Both the position numbers and the translations under genes were made by a program. The notes beneath the pieces were generated by a model. The model was not told the DNA's origin, made no database searches, and saw only the letters and a program-made list of their open reading frames with translations. This document shows, piece by piece, positions 1 through 12,785 of a stretch of 64,000 nt of DNA (within the stretch, counting starts at the first letter, position 1; each line of letters opens with the position of its first letter). The stretch spans positions 162,101 to 226,100 of the forward strand of contig CAKJVC010000085.1 of NCBI GenBank assembly GCA_918026815.1. Reading direction: 5' to 3'. The DNA is from Chalara sp. BL73. Taxonomy: Eukaryota > Ascomycota > Leotiomycetes > Helotiales.

Positions 1-821
1 CTGGAGCATTGTTCGTCATTCTTGGAGTTCAGCAGGTTTACACAGTCTTCACCAATAAAGTTCGTCGCATCATCCCGGTCGAATTCTTCTCTTCTCGTAC
101 AGTACTTATTCTATTCGCGGTAACTTCTGCTGGAGGAACGGCAGTATTTGTACCTATCTACATGATCCCCTTGTTCTTCCAGTTCACGCGTGGTGATTCA
201 GCTCTGAGGGCTGGTGTACACTTACTGCCGTACATTGCCTTCGTCGTTACAGCAATATTCATCAATGGTGCTACCCTCTCAAAATTTGGATACTATCAGC
301 CATGGTTCATTGCTGGAGGCCTCCTGGCGGTTGTTGGTGGGTCGCTGATGTATATAGTCAACGTTGATACTAACGCTGCCAACGTATACGGCTATAGTAT
401 CATCCTAGGCACAGGTGCCGGGCTTTGGCTCCAGGCGTCCTTTTCAGTCGCGCAGGCTGTAGTAGAACCAGCACTAATCCCTTCTGCGGTTGGATTCATT
501 ACATGCGCGCAGTTCGTAGGAATTACTATTGCCCTTGCTATAGCTAACTCAATCTACTTGAACAAGAGCCAGGCTAGCATTTCCGAAATTCTTCCCAATG
601 TTCCATTGGAAGATATACAGGCTGCAATGTCAGGCTCAAGAAGCACATTTTTGAAGACACTGAGCGAGTCTCAAAGGGGTCAAGTTTTGGAGGCTATTGT
701 GTCTTCTATGAGTGAAACATATATCCTTGTGATCACTGCCGGTGCTCTGGTGGCGGTGCTTAGTCTTGTGATGAAGAGGGAAAGGGTCTTTGTTGTTGCT
801 GGAGGTGTTGGAGGCGCTTAG
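1..821 (+). CDS. DHA2-family MFS drug transporter, C-terminal part
   Basis: The reading frame is open from base 3 to the TAG at 819-821, so the N-terminal half lies outside the window. About 270 residues remain. They contain a run of hydrophobic membrane segments and the motif QFTRGDSALRAGVHLLP, typical of 14-helix DHA2 drug:H+ antiporters of the plasma membrane. The C-terminus is short (VMKRERVFVV followed by a Gly-rich tail). The likely role is efflux of a toxic metabolite or drug; the substrate cannot be read from the sequence. It points away from the convergent SDR at 1119-2079. I am sure of the family, not of the substrate. Confidence 0.85.
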   Translation, partial: GALFVILGVQQVYTVFTNKVRRIIPVEFFSSRTVLILFAVTSAGGTAVFVPIYMIPLFFQFTRGDSALRAGVHLLPYIAFVVTAIFINGATLSKFGYYQPWFIAGGLLAVVGGSLMYIVNVDTNAANVYGYSIILGTGAGLWLQASFSVAQAVVEPALIPSAVGFITCAQFVGITIALAIANSIYLNKSQASISEILPNVPLEDIQAAMSGSRSTFLKTLSESQRGQVLEAIVSSMSETYILVITAGALVAVLSLVMKRERVFVVAGGVGGA

Positions 822-1118
822 TCATGATTCTTATGGCACTAAAACGTTTCCTGCACACCCTATGACTATTGGAAACCAGCAAAAGGCGGACAACTCGTAC
901 AACCGCAAGTACCCGTGAAAAGAAACTTACTATCGACAGTCATGTTTCCTTTTTTCAGATAGGAAAGAAATTATCTTGAGATAGATCTATAGATATACTT
1001 TTGAATTATCTTCGTTACGTGGCGTCTGCTACTCAGGCTATATGCCGGCTTTAGCACCTCCCTAGTGTTTCTCTCACAAAAAGCACACTATTTTAGTCCC
1101 TTACTCTACGCAAACCTC

Positions 1119-2079
1119 TTAGATGCCTCCCCCACTAAGTCTGATGACTTGGCCTATGGTGAAATTGATTAGCTTTACAATGCAAAATGCGCACGTTCTA
1201 CTTACCATTGATCCATTCACTCTCAGGGCTTACTAGTAAGTATACCGCCTTTGCAATGTCAGACGTTGTCCCACATCGACCCAATGGACACAAGCTTGCA
1301 AGGCCGGCTTCGATCTTCTCCATGGGCATTTCAGGATATCCTCCTGGAGCATAATGCTAATCATATTAGCAATCATTTAAACCCACAAGAATTTGACATC
1401 AATGACGTCTTACCCAGGCATTGGCATCAAACATATCAGTCTTGACGCCCCCCGGCGCGATCGCATTTACCGTAATTCCCTTGGGCCCGCAGTCGACCGC
1501 AAAACTCCTCGTAAATCCCTCCACTGCCGCCTTGCTCCCAGCGTACAAAGCATGATTCGCCACGCCTGCCATTTGTGCTGCAATACTGCTCATCAACACG
1601 ATCCTGCCTCCTTGTCTAAGATACTTCATCCCTTGCTGCGCGACGAAAAACTGCCCACGGCAGTTGATGCTGAAGATGTAGTCGAAATCTTCTTGTGTCA
1701 CGTCTTCTTCTTTGTTCCACACCTCAGTACCTGAGTTAGAGATCACAATATCAAGATGACCAAAATGTTCAACTGCTTTGTGGAAGAGGTTCTTGATTTC
1801 CACGGGCTTGGAAATATCTGCTTGTATGGAAATTGCTTTACTGCCCATCGCTTTGATTTGGGAAACTACAGCTTCTGCCGCGGAAGATGATTTTGCATAA
1901 TTTATCACTATAGAAGCTCCGCGAGAAGCAAGCTCAAGGGCCATGCCTTTACCGATCCCACGCCCAGAGCCGGTAATCAGAGCTACCTTTCCGGCGAGAG
2001 TTTGAGGTAAAGGTGATACAGCATCTTGGGGAATTAAACCGTTTGTAGGCTGGATTGTTGAAACTGCTCCTGGTGCCAT
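1119..2079 (-). CDS. Short-chain dehydrogenase/reductase, THN/versicolorin-reductase-like
   Basis: Three exons: 2079-1414, 1356-1206 and 1153-1119, with introns of 57 and 52 bases (GTAAGA...TAG and GTAAGT...TAG). The joined frame gives 283 residues. Seen: the NADP(H) motif TGSGRGIG at residues 36-43, NSG in place of NAG, a catalytic Ser followed by YAGSK (Tyr-x3-Lys), PGG-KTDMF, and the C-terminal GQVIRLSGGGI. Length and motifs match fungal tri-/tetrahydroxynaphthalene and versicolorin reductases, which reduce polyketide-derived phenols with NADPH in the cytosol. The exact substrate is unknown; no polyketide synthase lies in the window. Its upstream region carries three spaced direct repeats (2195-2269) and it is the nearest gene to the regulator at 4021-7187, so it may be a target of that protein (inference). 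Confidence 0.88.
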
Positions 2080-2194
2080 TTCCGTTATGTGCTGGCAGAT
2101 AGTCGTTTAAATTCTCGTTGCCGGGTCAGTTTCTGAAATGATCTGTCAATCAGGCTTCAAGCCAGTACTTTATACTACTAGAAGTTAATCAATC

Positions 2195-2291
2195 CCTTTC
2201 GGCCTTCGCACTTGTATTTACACATCTTACGGCCTTTGCCATAATTCGGAGCTCCTTTCGGTCTTCGCTATTGAGTTCGATAAGCGAAGAT
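2195..2291. promoter_or_regulatory. Three direct repeats of TTTCGGCCTTCGC upstream of the SDR
   Basis: Near-identical copies sit at 2195-2210 (CCTTTCGGCCTTCGCA), 2225-2240 (TCTTACGGCCTTTGCC) and 2254-2269 (CCTTTCGGTCTTCGCT), spaced 30 and 29 bases. The third copy also forms an inverted repeat with GCGAAG at about 2285. They lie roughly 115-210 bases before the SDR start codon on its upstream side. Regular spacing of a CGG-containing motif suggests operator sites for a Zn2Cys6-type regulator. Which protein binds is not known. Confidence 0.5.
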
Positions 2292-4020
2292 GACTAGCTC
2301 TCCCGATACAAATGAGAAACTATCCTATCGTAATCTCTGTCTTTGCGAGAGTCTGAATTCTCCTAGCCCTGGGTTTACTCTCTGTACTTCGGAGGTCTTC
2401 CATGGCAAGTGTTATTGTCGGACACTCAACACCTGTCCCAACCACCACTGATCAAGTCCGTCCGCCACCAATCATGTACGACCTTTACACACTTGAAATT
2501 TCGGCTCTAAGACTTCTTGGGGAAAGTCCGTGCCGTGCCGCAGTCTCTTAAAAACATGCTCTAATCTCCACCGGACATCCGCCCTATCATGAATTTTCTG
2601 CCGATTCGGCCCGGAAGGCCTAGATTACGGACCTGGGCTAATAATATCGACCGCCAATCAGTGAGAAAATATTACGGCTCCGCTCCAAGATGTATCAGTA
2701 TTGTTGTGAGCTATTGGGACGAGAACATCACTTGGCTCTTGGAATTTCAGGAAGAGGGCAAGTGCTATCATGATGTGGTATACTATGCAACTATATATCA
2801 TGCTCAACTACATCACACTTTTGCATGCATGTGGATATGGGGAGGGTTTGACGATGCGGTTTGTGTTCTGAGGAAGATGTGTTCTACCACCACTCCAAAC
2901 CACCGTCAACGGTGAGGGTGCCATCGCCGACCAATGGGCAAAACTTCCGGCCATTACGAATTTAAATCGGCCATTCGCAGCACGATATCCGTAGTTACAG
3001 CTGCACCGCATCAAAAGCTATCGCAACCGATGGTCTTCAGGATGCATCGCGAACATCGGCGTCTCAGCAGACACGCAACATTCCTAAGCCAAATAAGGAG
3101 ACTACCTGCACATCTGTTTCAGTGTTGATCTTCATTCTTCGGATTACCTCATATATTATGACTTTGGTGAAACGGTTGTAACGGTTTTGAGATCTGGAGA
3201 AGTCGCGGTGTTGAATGCAGGTGCCTGCAATTTCGTAGTCTAATAACCTTTTACTATAAATTGTGTGGAGAAAGTGAGGGTATTCTTATTTTATATGTTA
3301 TATTGGAGCCAGGATTTAACAGTGGTGGCAGGGGAATTGCAGAGAAGAGCTGCGGTGCTGACCATGGTTGCTGTTGGGTTACCTCCGTCAATCACTGGGT
3401 ATTTCCCTTGATATACTTGTGTAGTAAATTCACCTAAGTCTTGTGGCTCAACACCAAATTACCTATGGTAGAGAATATAATAAGCTGTGAAATATTAATA
3501 AGGAAAGGAAATGCCATAATGTTGTCGCTAAAGTCTTTTTGAATGGCGATTTTCATTTCAAGGTAAATACAGACTCGTGACGGTACTTTGTACTTCGTCC
3601 AGCCTCCAAAACTCAAACTTAATGGCAAGTATTCATGGAGAAATGTTTAGTATTATGTGGCAAAGACATGACAAAGATATGCATTAGATGCGCCTGAGAG
3701 CATCTAACTCCGAGAGCTCTAGATGCCTAATTTGTTCAACCACAATATCGGCCCGAAATAAAAACATTACATGTCAAGGTATCTATAGGAAGTAAATAAT
3801 CCTACTATCTGACGGACAATTCTGTGTTAGATATTGACTAAAAATGTGGTCGTAGGACAAGAAGGAAGGCAAGAGCAACAAGTAGACATAATACAAACAA
3901 AGAAGAGACAGTCTTCCGAAATTTAAACATTAGCCAGCCTCATGTAAGGAACTTGTTCTGGTCTATCCTTTCCCGTAGAACATATACTCCCGAAACCTAG
4001 GTAAGAAAAAGCCAATGCAA
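2292..4020. other. Intergenic, no gene recognised
   Basis: This holds the 5' side of the SDR and the 3' side of the transcription factor gene. Small open frames exist (the largest about 108 codons at 2589-2915) but they have no recognisable motif, no family look and no consistent splice extension. Sequence becomes AT-rich from about 3130 onward. Confidence 0.6.
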
Positions 4021-7000
4021 TCAGATTGCGTCGAATTTCCAATTTTTGCGAAGCGTTTGCAATTTTCGTCGGATACCATCTGAGAAACGAGTTGAGACGC
4101 CGTCGTCGAGCAACAAGATGCACTGCCTCAACACCTCATCAGGTTTATCTAAATTTACGAGGCTACCATCTGGTAATTGGAAAGATGGCACACCGAAGCC
4201 GCTGTTGAGATATGCCTTGATAGCAGGATCATCTGGGAGGCTCGAGTTGATCGCTAAAAGTGGTCCACTGCCAAGAGATTCACCCGCATAGTAACGCGAG
4301 TTGCTGTCCATCCAGACAATTAATGACGCTCGATATAGAGCAGCAGACCACCATGGGGGGCGGCCAGTTGCTGGCATGGCTTTCACGATGCGGAGTATTT
4401 GACCACAGTGAAAGATGGCCTTTTCTGGTTGGTAGATGAATTGCCTTGAGCGTATTGCGGACTCCCACGTCAAGCTATCATCGCCTTCCTTCCGAGTCAG
4501 GCGCTCAATCTCGGGAAAATATGCTACAGTGTTGAGATATATGATATGATACAATACAAGGCTGCCGTTCGTGATGGAGCAATCTGGTTCGGCTCCATGA
4601 TTGACCATCGCAAGATCATACCATTTATGTAGTGTCGATTGAACTTCCTCCAAGCGCATTAAAGTCGAAGCAGTCAGGAGGGGGCGTGTCCCTTGCTGAT
4701 AGTCGTGCATACCATAGAAAGAACTTAAGAGTTGACCAAGATGAAAAACTAGACTTTGCAGAGGATGAAGAAGTAGCTTAAGAAGCGGTGCTGGGCTTTT
4801 CCGATTTTTCACTTCGAGTTCGTCCCGCAGCATATCTTGAAACAGGTGGCTGAGTGAAAACCCCTTGTGAAAATATGTGGGCGAATGGTACGTCTCGTCA
4901 CTAGAGCTTGCGTAAGTCTCCTGCAAGATCTCGAACCACTCAACCGCATTACTCGCACGCCATAAACGCTCGCCGCACGGGAGCGGTGCTTGGAGATCTG
5001 TGATCGACATTATGGGAGGAGTATCATGAAATAAGCTTAGTTCTTGATCAATCATCACCCAATTATAAACCAGTCTATATAACATTAGTTAATAATTCTC
5101 TCAAGATCAATGAAATATTTAAAGAGAGAAAGCAGATGCTTTCTTAGCATCGGAAATATGATTCGTACCGATATATGTGTTCTCGTCTTAGCCATTCTCT
5201 CCATTTTGTAGATATATCTGACCCACCATTGAAATCTGAGACAACGGGAGTCTGTCGTTCTAGCAATCCCGAATGCTTCAACATCTGCGTCATGTTAGGA
5301 ATAAAATAAGATGGAATAGTGCCTCCCCAACACTTACGGCAAGATACATTCCTCTTTGTCCCATGGCCTGCTTGATATCTGTGGGTATTTACAAGGTTAG
5401 TTGTCCCATTGCTTCTTCCACAAGAGGTATTGGATCTATAGCATCAAGGAAACAATTAGTGTACGTACGCCACGCATCGCCACCCCAAGCACCAAGAAGA
5501 ACAAATAAAAATGCCGATTTCAGGACCGTCGGGTCCGCCGATAGTTCGACGTTCTTCTCTATCACATCAAACAAAGATATTCGACAAGTCTCGGTCAACC
5601 CAGCGGCTAGGTATCTGGCTTCCGCTCTCGGTACTGTACTTGCACCTTGAGCCATCATGAAGAGGAAAAGAAGAGTAGATGTATCGTTGTCGAGCATCAA
5701 TTCATTGGGGTCAAGCGCCGTTCCATGAATGAGCGAATAATATGGTGTCAAACTCCGCACAGAGCTACGTAAGAGATTTTCTAAAACATTTGACGGCGGG
5801 AGCGTAAAAAATGTTGCCGAGCCTGCAGATTTGCCATCGGTTGGAAGTCCACGATTCGCTCCCTGATGTATCATCAACGCCTTGAGCAGAAAGCTCTGCG
5901 CAAAAGCAATTATCTTGTCGCGGGTGGTTGTTTCCAAAGCTACAATAGCTAGGTGATCGTTTCCGATTGCTTGCTCATTTGGAGATATCATATCATTCAT
6001 TGAATTCCAGGCATCTTCCAATTTCGAACAATTCTGCAAAGCCTGTAGATGGATCATTGCGGTCCTAGGGCACGAGCCTGAGAATATTCTGGGGTTACAT
6101 CGTGCAAACGGCCATGCTTCCTCAGTTGCAATAACAAGGTTCAATTCTTCGATATCTCCAATTTTGAAGCCTTGCGTAGAGTCCGAAAGGAAAATATTCT
6201 TTTGAGTTTGCCAGACGGGACTTATACTATTGATTCTACTATGAGATGCCGATGTTGTAGATGGCGGCGAAGGCATACCATTATTACCGGCAAGATCTGT
6301 CTCCGGAAACCACAACATTGGCCCATGGCTCAAGAATCCCAAGTCGCTACTGCCACATATATCGAGATCCATGGCGCAGTTGTTCCATAAGTTCAGATGG
6401 TCTATGTCAAAAGGCTGATTATCAAATCCCCCACTTCCTCCCGAAAACTTAGTGGATCCGTCGAAGTTGGCATGCTGGTTTGACAGCGAGTCAAGGGAAC
6501 GCGGAGAAAAATGAGAGCTTTGTGATAAATCTGAGCATTGATCGTTGGAGTTTGCCCATAAGAGAAGGTTTGGGTCATTGCGATTTTCTTCTTTCAATAA
6601 TGCCTCACCATCCATCTGCATGTCGATACCGCTGTCCGAGCCATTGCGCAGCGGAGCATTTGAGTTCTCGATCTGGTGCGGCACTGGTTGGTAATTACTG
6701 ACGGTCGGAATAGCGGGTGAAGTGGATGAACGGGCGATCCCTTTGGACCGTCTAGCAAAACGAGGAGCACAAGAAAGGTTTTTATCGACACAGCGCGAAC
6801 AAGGGACTTTCTTGTCACAGCCTGCTTTTGCTGTTGCGCAGTTCATGCATGCGATCGGCGTTCTCTGGTTGACAAGCATCTCGCCATTGCTTCCTGGCTG
6901 GTTGACGGGCGCTTCGTGATACGTCGAGTGATGTTTTTGGAGAAGGTCTCTTAAAGGAGTCGTCAGCCATCAGCAACTTCTTGGGTAACTATGACCATCC

Positions 7001-7187
7001 TAAGCACAAACCTTCTGGCAAAGGACAATTGACAGGAGTCACACTTGTATGGTTTAACATTGGTGTCTGAATAATATTAATTCATTGCACATATTCTTGT
7101 TCGAGTTGAGGACTTACGTGTAGGAAGATGTCTCTCCAAATGCTCCTTTCTCTTGAAACTCTGGCCACAATATGCGCAAAATACCAT
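4021..7187 (-). CDS. Transcription factor with C2H2 zinc fingers plus Zn2Cys6 domain
   Basis: Six exons: 7187-7118, 7066-7012, 6949-5469, 5378-5338, 5284-5169 and 5074-4021. Introns are 51, 62, 90, 53 and 94 bases, all GT-AG, giving 938 residues. Seen: C2H2 finger 1 (C4, C7, H20, H24), a TGEKPY-like linker, finger 2 (C32, C35, H48, H53), then a Zn2Cys6 cluster with perfect spacing (C76, C79, C86, C92, C95, C102). An acidic, Ser-rich linker follows, then a fungal transcription factor domain: GDAWHIKQAMGQRGMYLA, and RLVYNWVMIDQELSLFHDTP across the last junction. It is a nuclear DNA-binding regulator. It is followed on the same strand by PL1 pectate lyase, GH105 and a transporter, so it may be the pathway regulator of pectin use; that role is inferred from position only. 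Confidence 0.9.
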
Positions 7188-9369
7188 GTTGACTTCTCTG
7201 TGGATTCCACATGAACGCCTTTCTTGATTAGAGTTGGAGATTGCGTGTTGATTTTGCACTGATTACTGACTATAACGATGGCATTGGCATTGGCAATTTC
7301 CAAGCAAGTGAACAGCAGATACAGCAGGTATAGAGCTTTGAAGACCCAGGACCCTAATAGAGGGAATCGCAGCGATTGGCTAGCAGGGTTGTAAGCTATG
7401 CCATAATCTGGATCAAATCGGCCAGTTCATCTTGCCTCACTCATAACCTCAATTCAGTATCTGGGTCTGTACAATTATCTGGTTGAAAGATTAGCGTGCA
7501 TTAGCCGCGCATGGAAACACACAAACAATAAGCCCCAATACCTGCCAGGGAAGGGCATAGCGGAGTCCGTATGTGCAGATCATGTATCATTAGGTGGTGA
7601 TCGTCATATAGTCTTAAGGTCGCTGAAGTGCTGTCAGTACTGGAATCAGAGAAGTTGCCTATTTTTTCGAGGCAAGGCTGGAAACGGAAGGGCTAGCAAA
7701 CATGTTTTACCAAGTGACTGTCACAAATCGAAGGGCAATCCTTGTAAACTGCATGTGTATCATGCATATTTCGGTGATCAATAGACATAATGTATTGTCG
7801 CAGCCATCTATGTACTAGCTTGCGCCATGTGGCTTTCGCGTAGATTTCAAAGTTGTGATTAGCTGAGGCAAAGAGGAGCAAACTTGGCAACCATAAAACC
7901 GCCTGCACTTCCTCGGAATACTGCCCTGGTTACACGGAGAAGCGCGATATACAGGAATTGGGGATGATGTGCATAAAATATATCCTACCGGATGAGCAAT
8001 AGGAAATCGAGCCTTTTTTCTCTGAGAAAGCGGCGGGAGGAATCTTAAATCGGCTCTAGAAGCAAGGCCGACACTAATAAGCCAGCCGCCCGTCCTTGCA
8101 TATTGTAACGACACACCATTCGGATCGACCTGAGCAGAATGGTCCATTCAGATATAAGAGCCTCAGCCGCCAATCCATCCGTCATTTGCAGTTAATCCCA
8201 AATACGAGCAACGCACAGGGTTACCACACCCTACCAGCCTTGCATAGCATTTCATTTTTCATCGGCTATTATGAACGATCTGGGAACATCAGATGGATCA
8301 AGTCATCTTGGATCGGCCCAGCTTTTCAGATAGAATCTGCGGCATAAGTCGTGGATGATCTACAGTTTTCGATCTTTAGTGACGAACGTAAGAATTGTGT
8401 AAGTGTGGGGCTGATCTTGAATGATAAGCAGTGCAGTGTGTATGACCTGTACAAGCATAGATCTTCCAGCTGTATTCAATATCGAAGGATACGAGCATTG
8501 GTTGCCATTGACGATGCTTTGATTAAACTATGTTGCGCAAATATCGCGCCCGTTGATACGTGGCATTGCAAAGTACCAGGAGCTATTATGTCAAACATAG
8601 TTGTTCGAAGCTACAATGGGACCGCTCGTTGTAAATGGCGCTGTGCAGCCATGGTTAAAGCCTGTGGACTAAGCGGCTGGTGCGGGTGTTGACATGTCAG
8701 GCTGAATATTAGGCCTAGATCTTGCAAGGAACTGTTTGCATGAAGCTTCCAAGCTATTACTATGCTCGCTTAGAGCAAAATGCGACTCCTGTATCCATTC
8801 TCTTCCTTTTCGTAGTCCAGCTAAGAACGCGACGTGTTTGCAATAACATGCGAACAAATTGAGGCCACCGAGACACTTCTTCCAAGCCTGGGTCATTACG
8901 GATTGATAATAATTCACGACTATGTATTTTGCGATCGCGAGAATAATCTGCACAAATACTGGAGAAGGATATATAGAAAGAGTAAGTGAAGTAAAGGATA
9001 TTCCAAACAAACTGTGGATAGCGCCACCCTGACCCGGAATCACGTGCATAATCAGGCTGAGGTACCTATCCAGCAACAACTTTACGTACGCCTAAATTAC
9101 ACAAATGTCTTCAGGTTCAGATATGGACTGCTGAGTATCACATCCATGAAGATGAGATCTTACAAGGTATGTGAGGATCCATGGAATATTACCGCCGATC
9201 CAGACTGAATCCTAAATGTTCCATAGAGCATAATAGGTTTAATGTCAAAGCTTTCTGACTATATACACTCAAAGCTCCAGCTTATGTATATACAAGAATA
9301 AAAATTTAGTTATATCTCTGCCACATGATATCGTAACCACCATGGAGCTCATCTCTCCTTGCCAGGAAC
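7188..9369. other. Intergenic between regulator and pectate lyase
   Basis: About 2.2 kb. The only sizeable frame is a 136-codon one on the minus strand (9079-8669), with a hydrophobic start and a Cys-containing middle. I do not recognise it and see no homologous motif, so it is not called. The part before 7187 is the regulator's promoter. Confidence 0.5.
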
Positions 9370-10454
9370 TCAGAGCTTTTGACCAGCAGTAGTGGGGATA
9401 GTGGAAGCAATAGCAGCAGAACCAAGAGCCTTGATAGTTTCGTAAGGGAATGAGCTTGAAGAAAGAGTGCCTTCTGGGGCAGTATTTGTAGATCCTCCAA
9501 GCTCAACATCATCCAAGACCACGAAGCCAGTCTCATCAGAATCAGCGAAGAAGACCGCTTTTGCAGGGCAGCTGCTGAAGGCAGAGCTCTGGATGAAAAC
9601 CTGGGCACCCATGCGAGTGTTGACGCCAGTCCCAAGGAGGCTGTCCCAGAAATTGTTAATTATGTGCACAGTTCCGAAACGGATTAACGGGACACGGCTG
9701 TTGATGTTGAACCAGTAGTTGTTGGCATAGGTGACATGCAAGGTACCGGTATCCTCGTCGGCGTTGCTATCGGAGTGGCCAACCAGGGAAGCTTTCCACT
9801 AAATGAAAATAAGCCAAAACACCGTAAAGAGAGTGCAATAAAGCCTACGTGGTCATGGAGGTAGGTATGAGATACAGTGATCCATTCAGCAGCGTGAGAG
9901 ATGTCGAGAAGCCCATCGAGATCGTCCTTTCCTTTGCTGAGATCACCTGAGAGATCGCAGTGGTCTACCCATATATTGGTAGATGCTTGAATTCCAATAG
10001 CGTCCCCATTCTCAGCGAGCACATTTGCGATCTTCATGTTTCGGATGATAACATTGCTCACGCCCTTGACATAAAGACCAACACCAGTGAGTGCTAAATA
10101 CATGATCAACTTATCGTCAGCTAGTAATTCGAAATTCTAGAACTTACAGCTCCCTGATTCGCCATAGATGGTCTTATCAGCTGCGACACGAATCTTTGCA
10201 GATCCGGAGATAGCACCAGACACGATAATGACTTTGGCTCCATCACTTTCGGCGGCTTCGGTTAAGCTATCAAGATCGGTGACTGTGACAGTATTACCAA
10301 TAGCACCTCCGGTTGTACCTCCGTTCTCTGTACAGTATCCGATGGTGCACGCTTCCGTAGCCTCACGGCGTGCAACGGTATTTCGTGCCTTAAGGAGATT
10401 CGAGGGGGAAGCAACAACAATGCTCGCAAGCAAGGCGACAGCGACGAACCTCAT
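9370..10454 (-). CDS. Secreted pectate lyase, polysaccharide lyase family 1
   Basis: Three exons: 10454-10148, 10093-9849 and 9798-9370, with introns of 54 and 50 bases (GTAAGT...TAG, GTAGGC...TAG). The product has 326 residues. It starts with a signal peptide (MRFVAVALLASIVVA). Seen: IRNMKI followed by the calcium-site strand WVDHCDLSGD and DDLDGLLDI, then ITVSHTYLHDHWKASLVGHS across intron 2, and SRVPLIRFGTVHIINN, which carries the catalytic Arg of PL1. The enzyme cleaves de-esterified homogalacturonan by calcium-dependent beta-elimination outside the cell. It lies on the same strand as the regulator and the GH105 enzyme. An AT-rich TATA-like stretch is at 10591-10604. Family assignment is secure. 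Confidence 0.94.
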
Positions 10455-12785
10455 TTTGAGTGTTCAATGAGTGAATTATGCGACTAGCGCGTAAAGAATG
10501 AATGATGGTAAGTAGGATAAATGAACGAAGTCAACAGGGTCCAGTGAGAGGATGAGCCTGAAGATTCGAATTGCACTTGGGGATCGGGATCATATTATAT
10601 ATGCTCGAAAGTTCAGAAAGCCAATCTGGTCCTCCCATCTTGCGCAGGAGTATGAGATGCTCCAATCTGTCCGCCACAATTTGAGACCTGGGCGTCTAGT
10701 GCAACCCACAAGTTGTTCTCAATAAGGAGATCACTGGGGAAAACCCTATCTTTACATGCTAAAAGTTGCCATTTTATAGTACCCCTCGCAAGGACGGTCC
10801 TGGGTCGCCGCCCGAAGTTCCTCAGTCAAAATCAGATAGAATCATCAGGCTATCGATTTCTCCACTCATCGGACGCCTTGCTGATGTGTTTTCGTAAGTT
10901 CGTGACCTTTCATCCACGTTGTTTTCATGTAGATATGGTGCCAAGGAGCCAACGATTCGAGTATATGAAGAATAGATATGTGGAAATCAGAACCACCCAC
11001 ATTGTGGCATAGACACTCTTGGCAGTGATGAATAGATGCTTTCCGGCCTCATAAAATGATCCACATCAGATCCCCTCATAAACCATTCGTGGGTCGTCCC
11101 CACCGTTCCCGTAGCTCTGAAACATCCCTTAATAATCGACCAACACGACAATGAAGATGGATACGACCAGAAGAGCAATCATTTTACAGTTAAAATAATT
11201 TTTACTCTAAACCAAGCTGTCCAAACAACAGATTGCGCCATGAGGCACCAAAGTTCAATGTTAAGGGCTGCAGATTAAAATATTACTAGAGCACTCAGGT
11301 AGGATGATTTCCGTGTTTGAAGAGTATGGCCATTTCAGTCCCTCTATTACCGCACCCAATACTTCCTAGTCGCCGAAATTATTTTTCCAACAATAGCTCC
11401 TTTGCCCGCCCCAATGACCGCCCCAATCCTCCAAAAAATCTCTCATAGCGGTTTCCACCATCAAGATCAGCCTTCTGCGCATGACAGATTGATTCAAAAC
11501 CTCAAATCGAGCATTTGATTAATATCAACTCAGGCTGCCGGACAGATTGGGCTGTAACCCTACGCAAAGCCGACTGTTAATTCTAGAACATAGACCAAGT
11601 ACCTTGATATGCAACACGTGTTGTGCCATGTTCTAGCAGGGCTTTGGTATTATACTTGAAAGAAACATCAACTTGTAGAAGGACGACCTTGCACAAAGAT
11701 TTGAAGTATTGACGACTCTTGCAGCTTTTTTCTAACGTAAACAATTCCTATAACAAATTCAGGTATTGATAATAAGAGAGATTTGTCCCACTGCAGAGAG
11801 GCTTGGCGCTGGGAGACTTTTCGGTGGTGATGAGTTCGTCGAGGGGACGCATGCGGCGCCAGAGAAAGCTAACCTGGAGGCACGCCACGCTCGAGGTCGC
11901 TAAGCTCATTGGAGATACACAGAAAGTTTGCTCGTGGTACACGATTGCTTTGTATTCCAACCTTTCAACCCGCGCCTTTGGCTCCTGGAAGAGAAAAAGG
12001 CCGTGACAACTGAGAATCCACAGGATCAAATGCTAGTTAGAGAGAAGCATCAACTAAAATCAACTTCTCAAACGGCGGTATTAATGGAAAACTCGACGCA
12101 ACTATGCATAGCTATATAGCTGGAGCGTTGTGCCCGTTGCGTCCACAAGGCATTCCATCCCGCTTGCGACCTATCCTACTCCCCTCAAACGATATTTCAG
12201 CAGATTCAGGGGCTGAGGTGATATATTTAGACATGGCATGAGACTATAGTCCGCATGAGCGGTTCTCTCTGTGTACTTACCGCCAAAAAGATTCATAGGG
12301 AGGTGTTTTTGTCACAGGAAGAATTGCCGACACTCACTGACAGCCAACGATTCCTTAATCTCAGAGATTGAACTGTTTTTGTGGCGACACCTGCCAACGA
12401 CGAAGCGTGGCGTTAGAGAACACTGAAATGCAGAACCCATCAACCAAATGTAGAAAATCAATAGGAGAAGGCATAAATAGGATATGTTACAGCATGTAAC
12501 GAGTAAAGGATGCACTGAAACTACTACAGGAGCAATAGCTGGTAGGCCACCGTCCCAAGGACTGCGTCTTAGGCACTGGTCTTCCTGAATCATTTCGATT
12601 ATGGCTGGCAACATTTTAAAATCACTTCACACCATGTGTTGAGATTAATTACATGCCATAGCAGGGTAGGCCGCTACTTCTGAGGCAAGCTGACACTGAA
12701 CAAGGCACTCACTGAACGAAAACAACTCAGACACCTTGAGATTGAGTTAAAGGCGCATTAAATTGAAAGAATAGTATGACTACAT
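10455..12785. other. Intergenic between pectate lyase and GH105
   Basis: 2.3 kb without a recognised gene. 10591-10604 has a TATA-like ATATATAATAT on the minus strand, about 140 bases before the pectate lyase start codon. Overlapping frames at 11748-12029 on both strands give no family match. GC-richer shreds near 11800-12000 might be old coding sequence, but I cannot place them. Confidence 0.5.

Noticed and set aside
8669..9079. 136-codon minus-strand frame
   Set aside because: Hydrophobic start but no clear signal peptide, domain or conserved pattern; possibly old coding DNA but not supportable.
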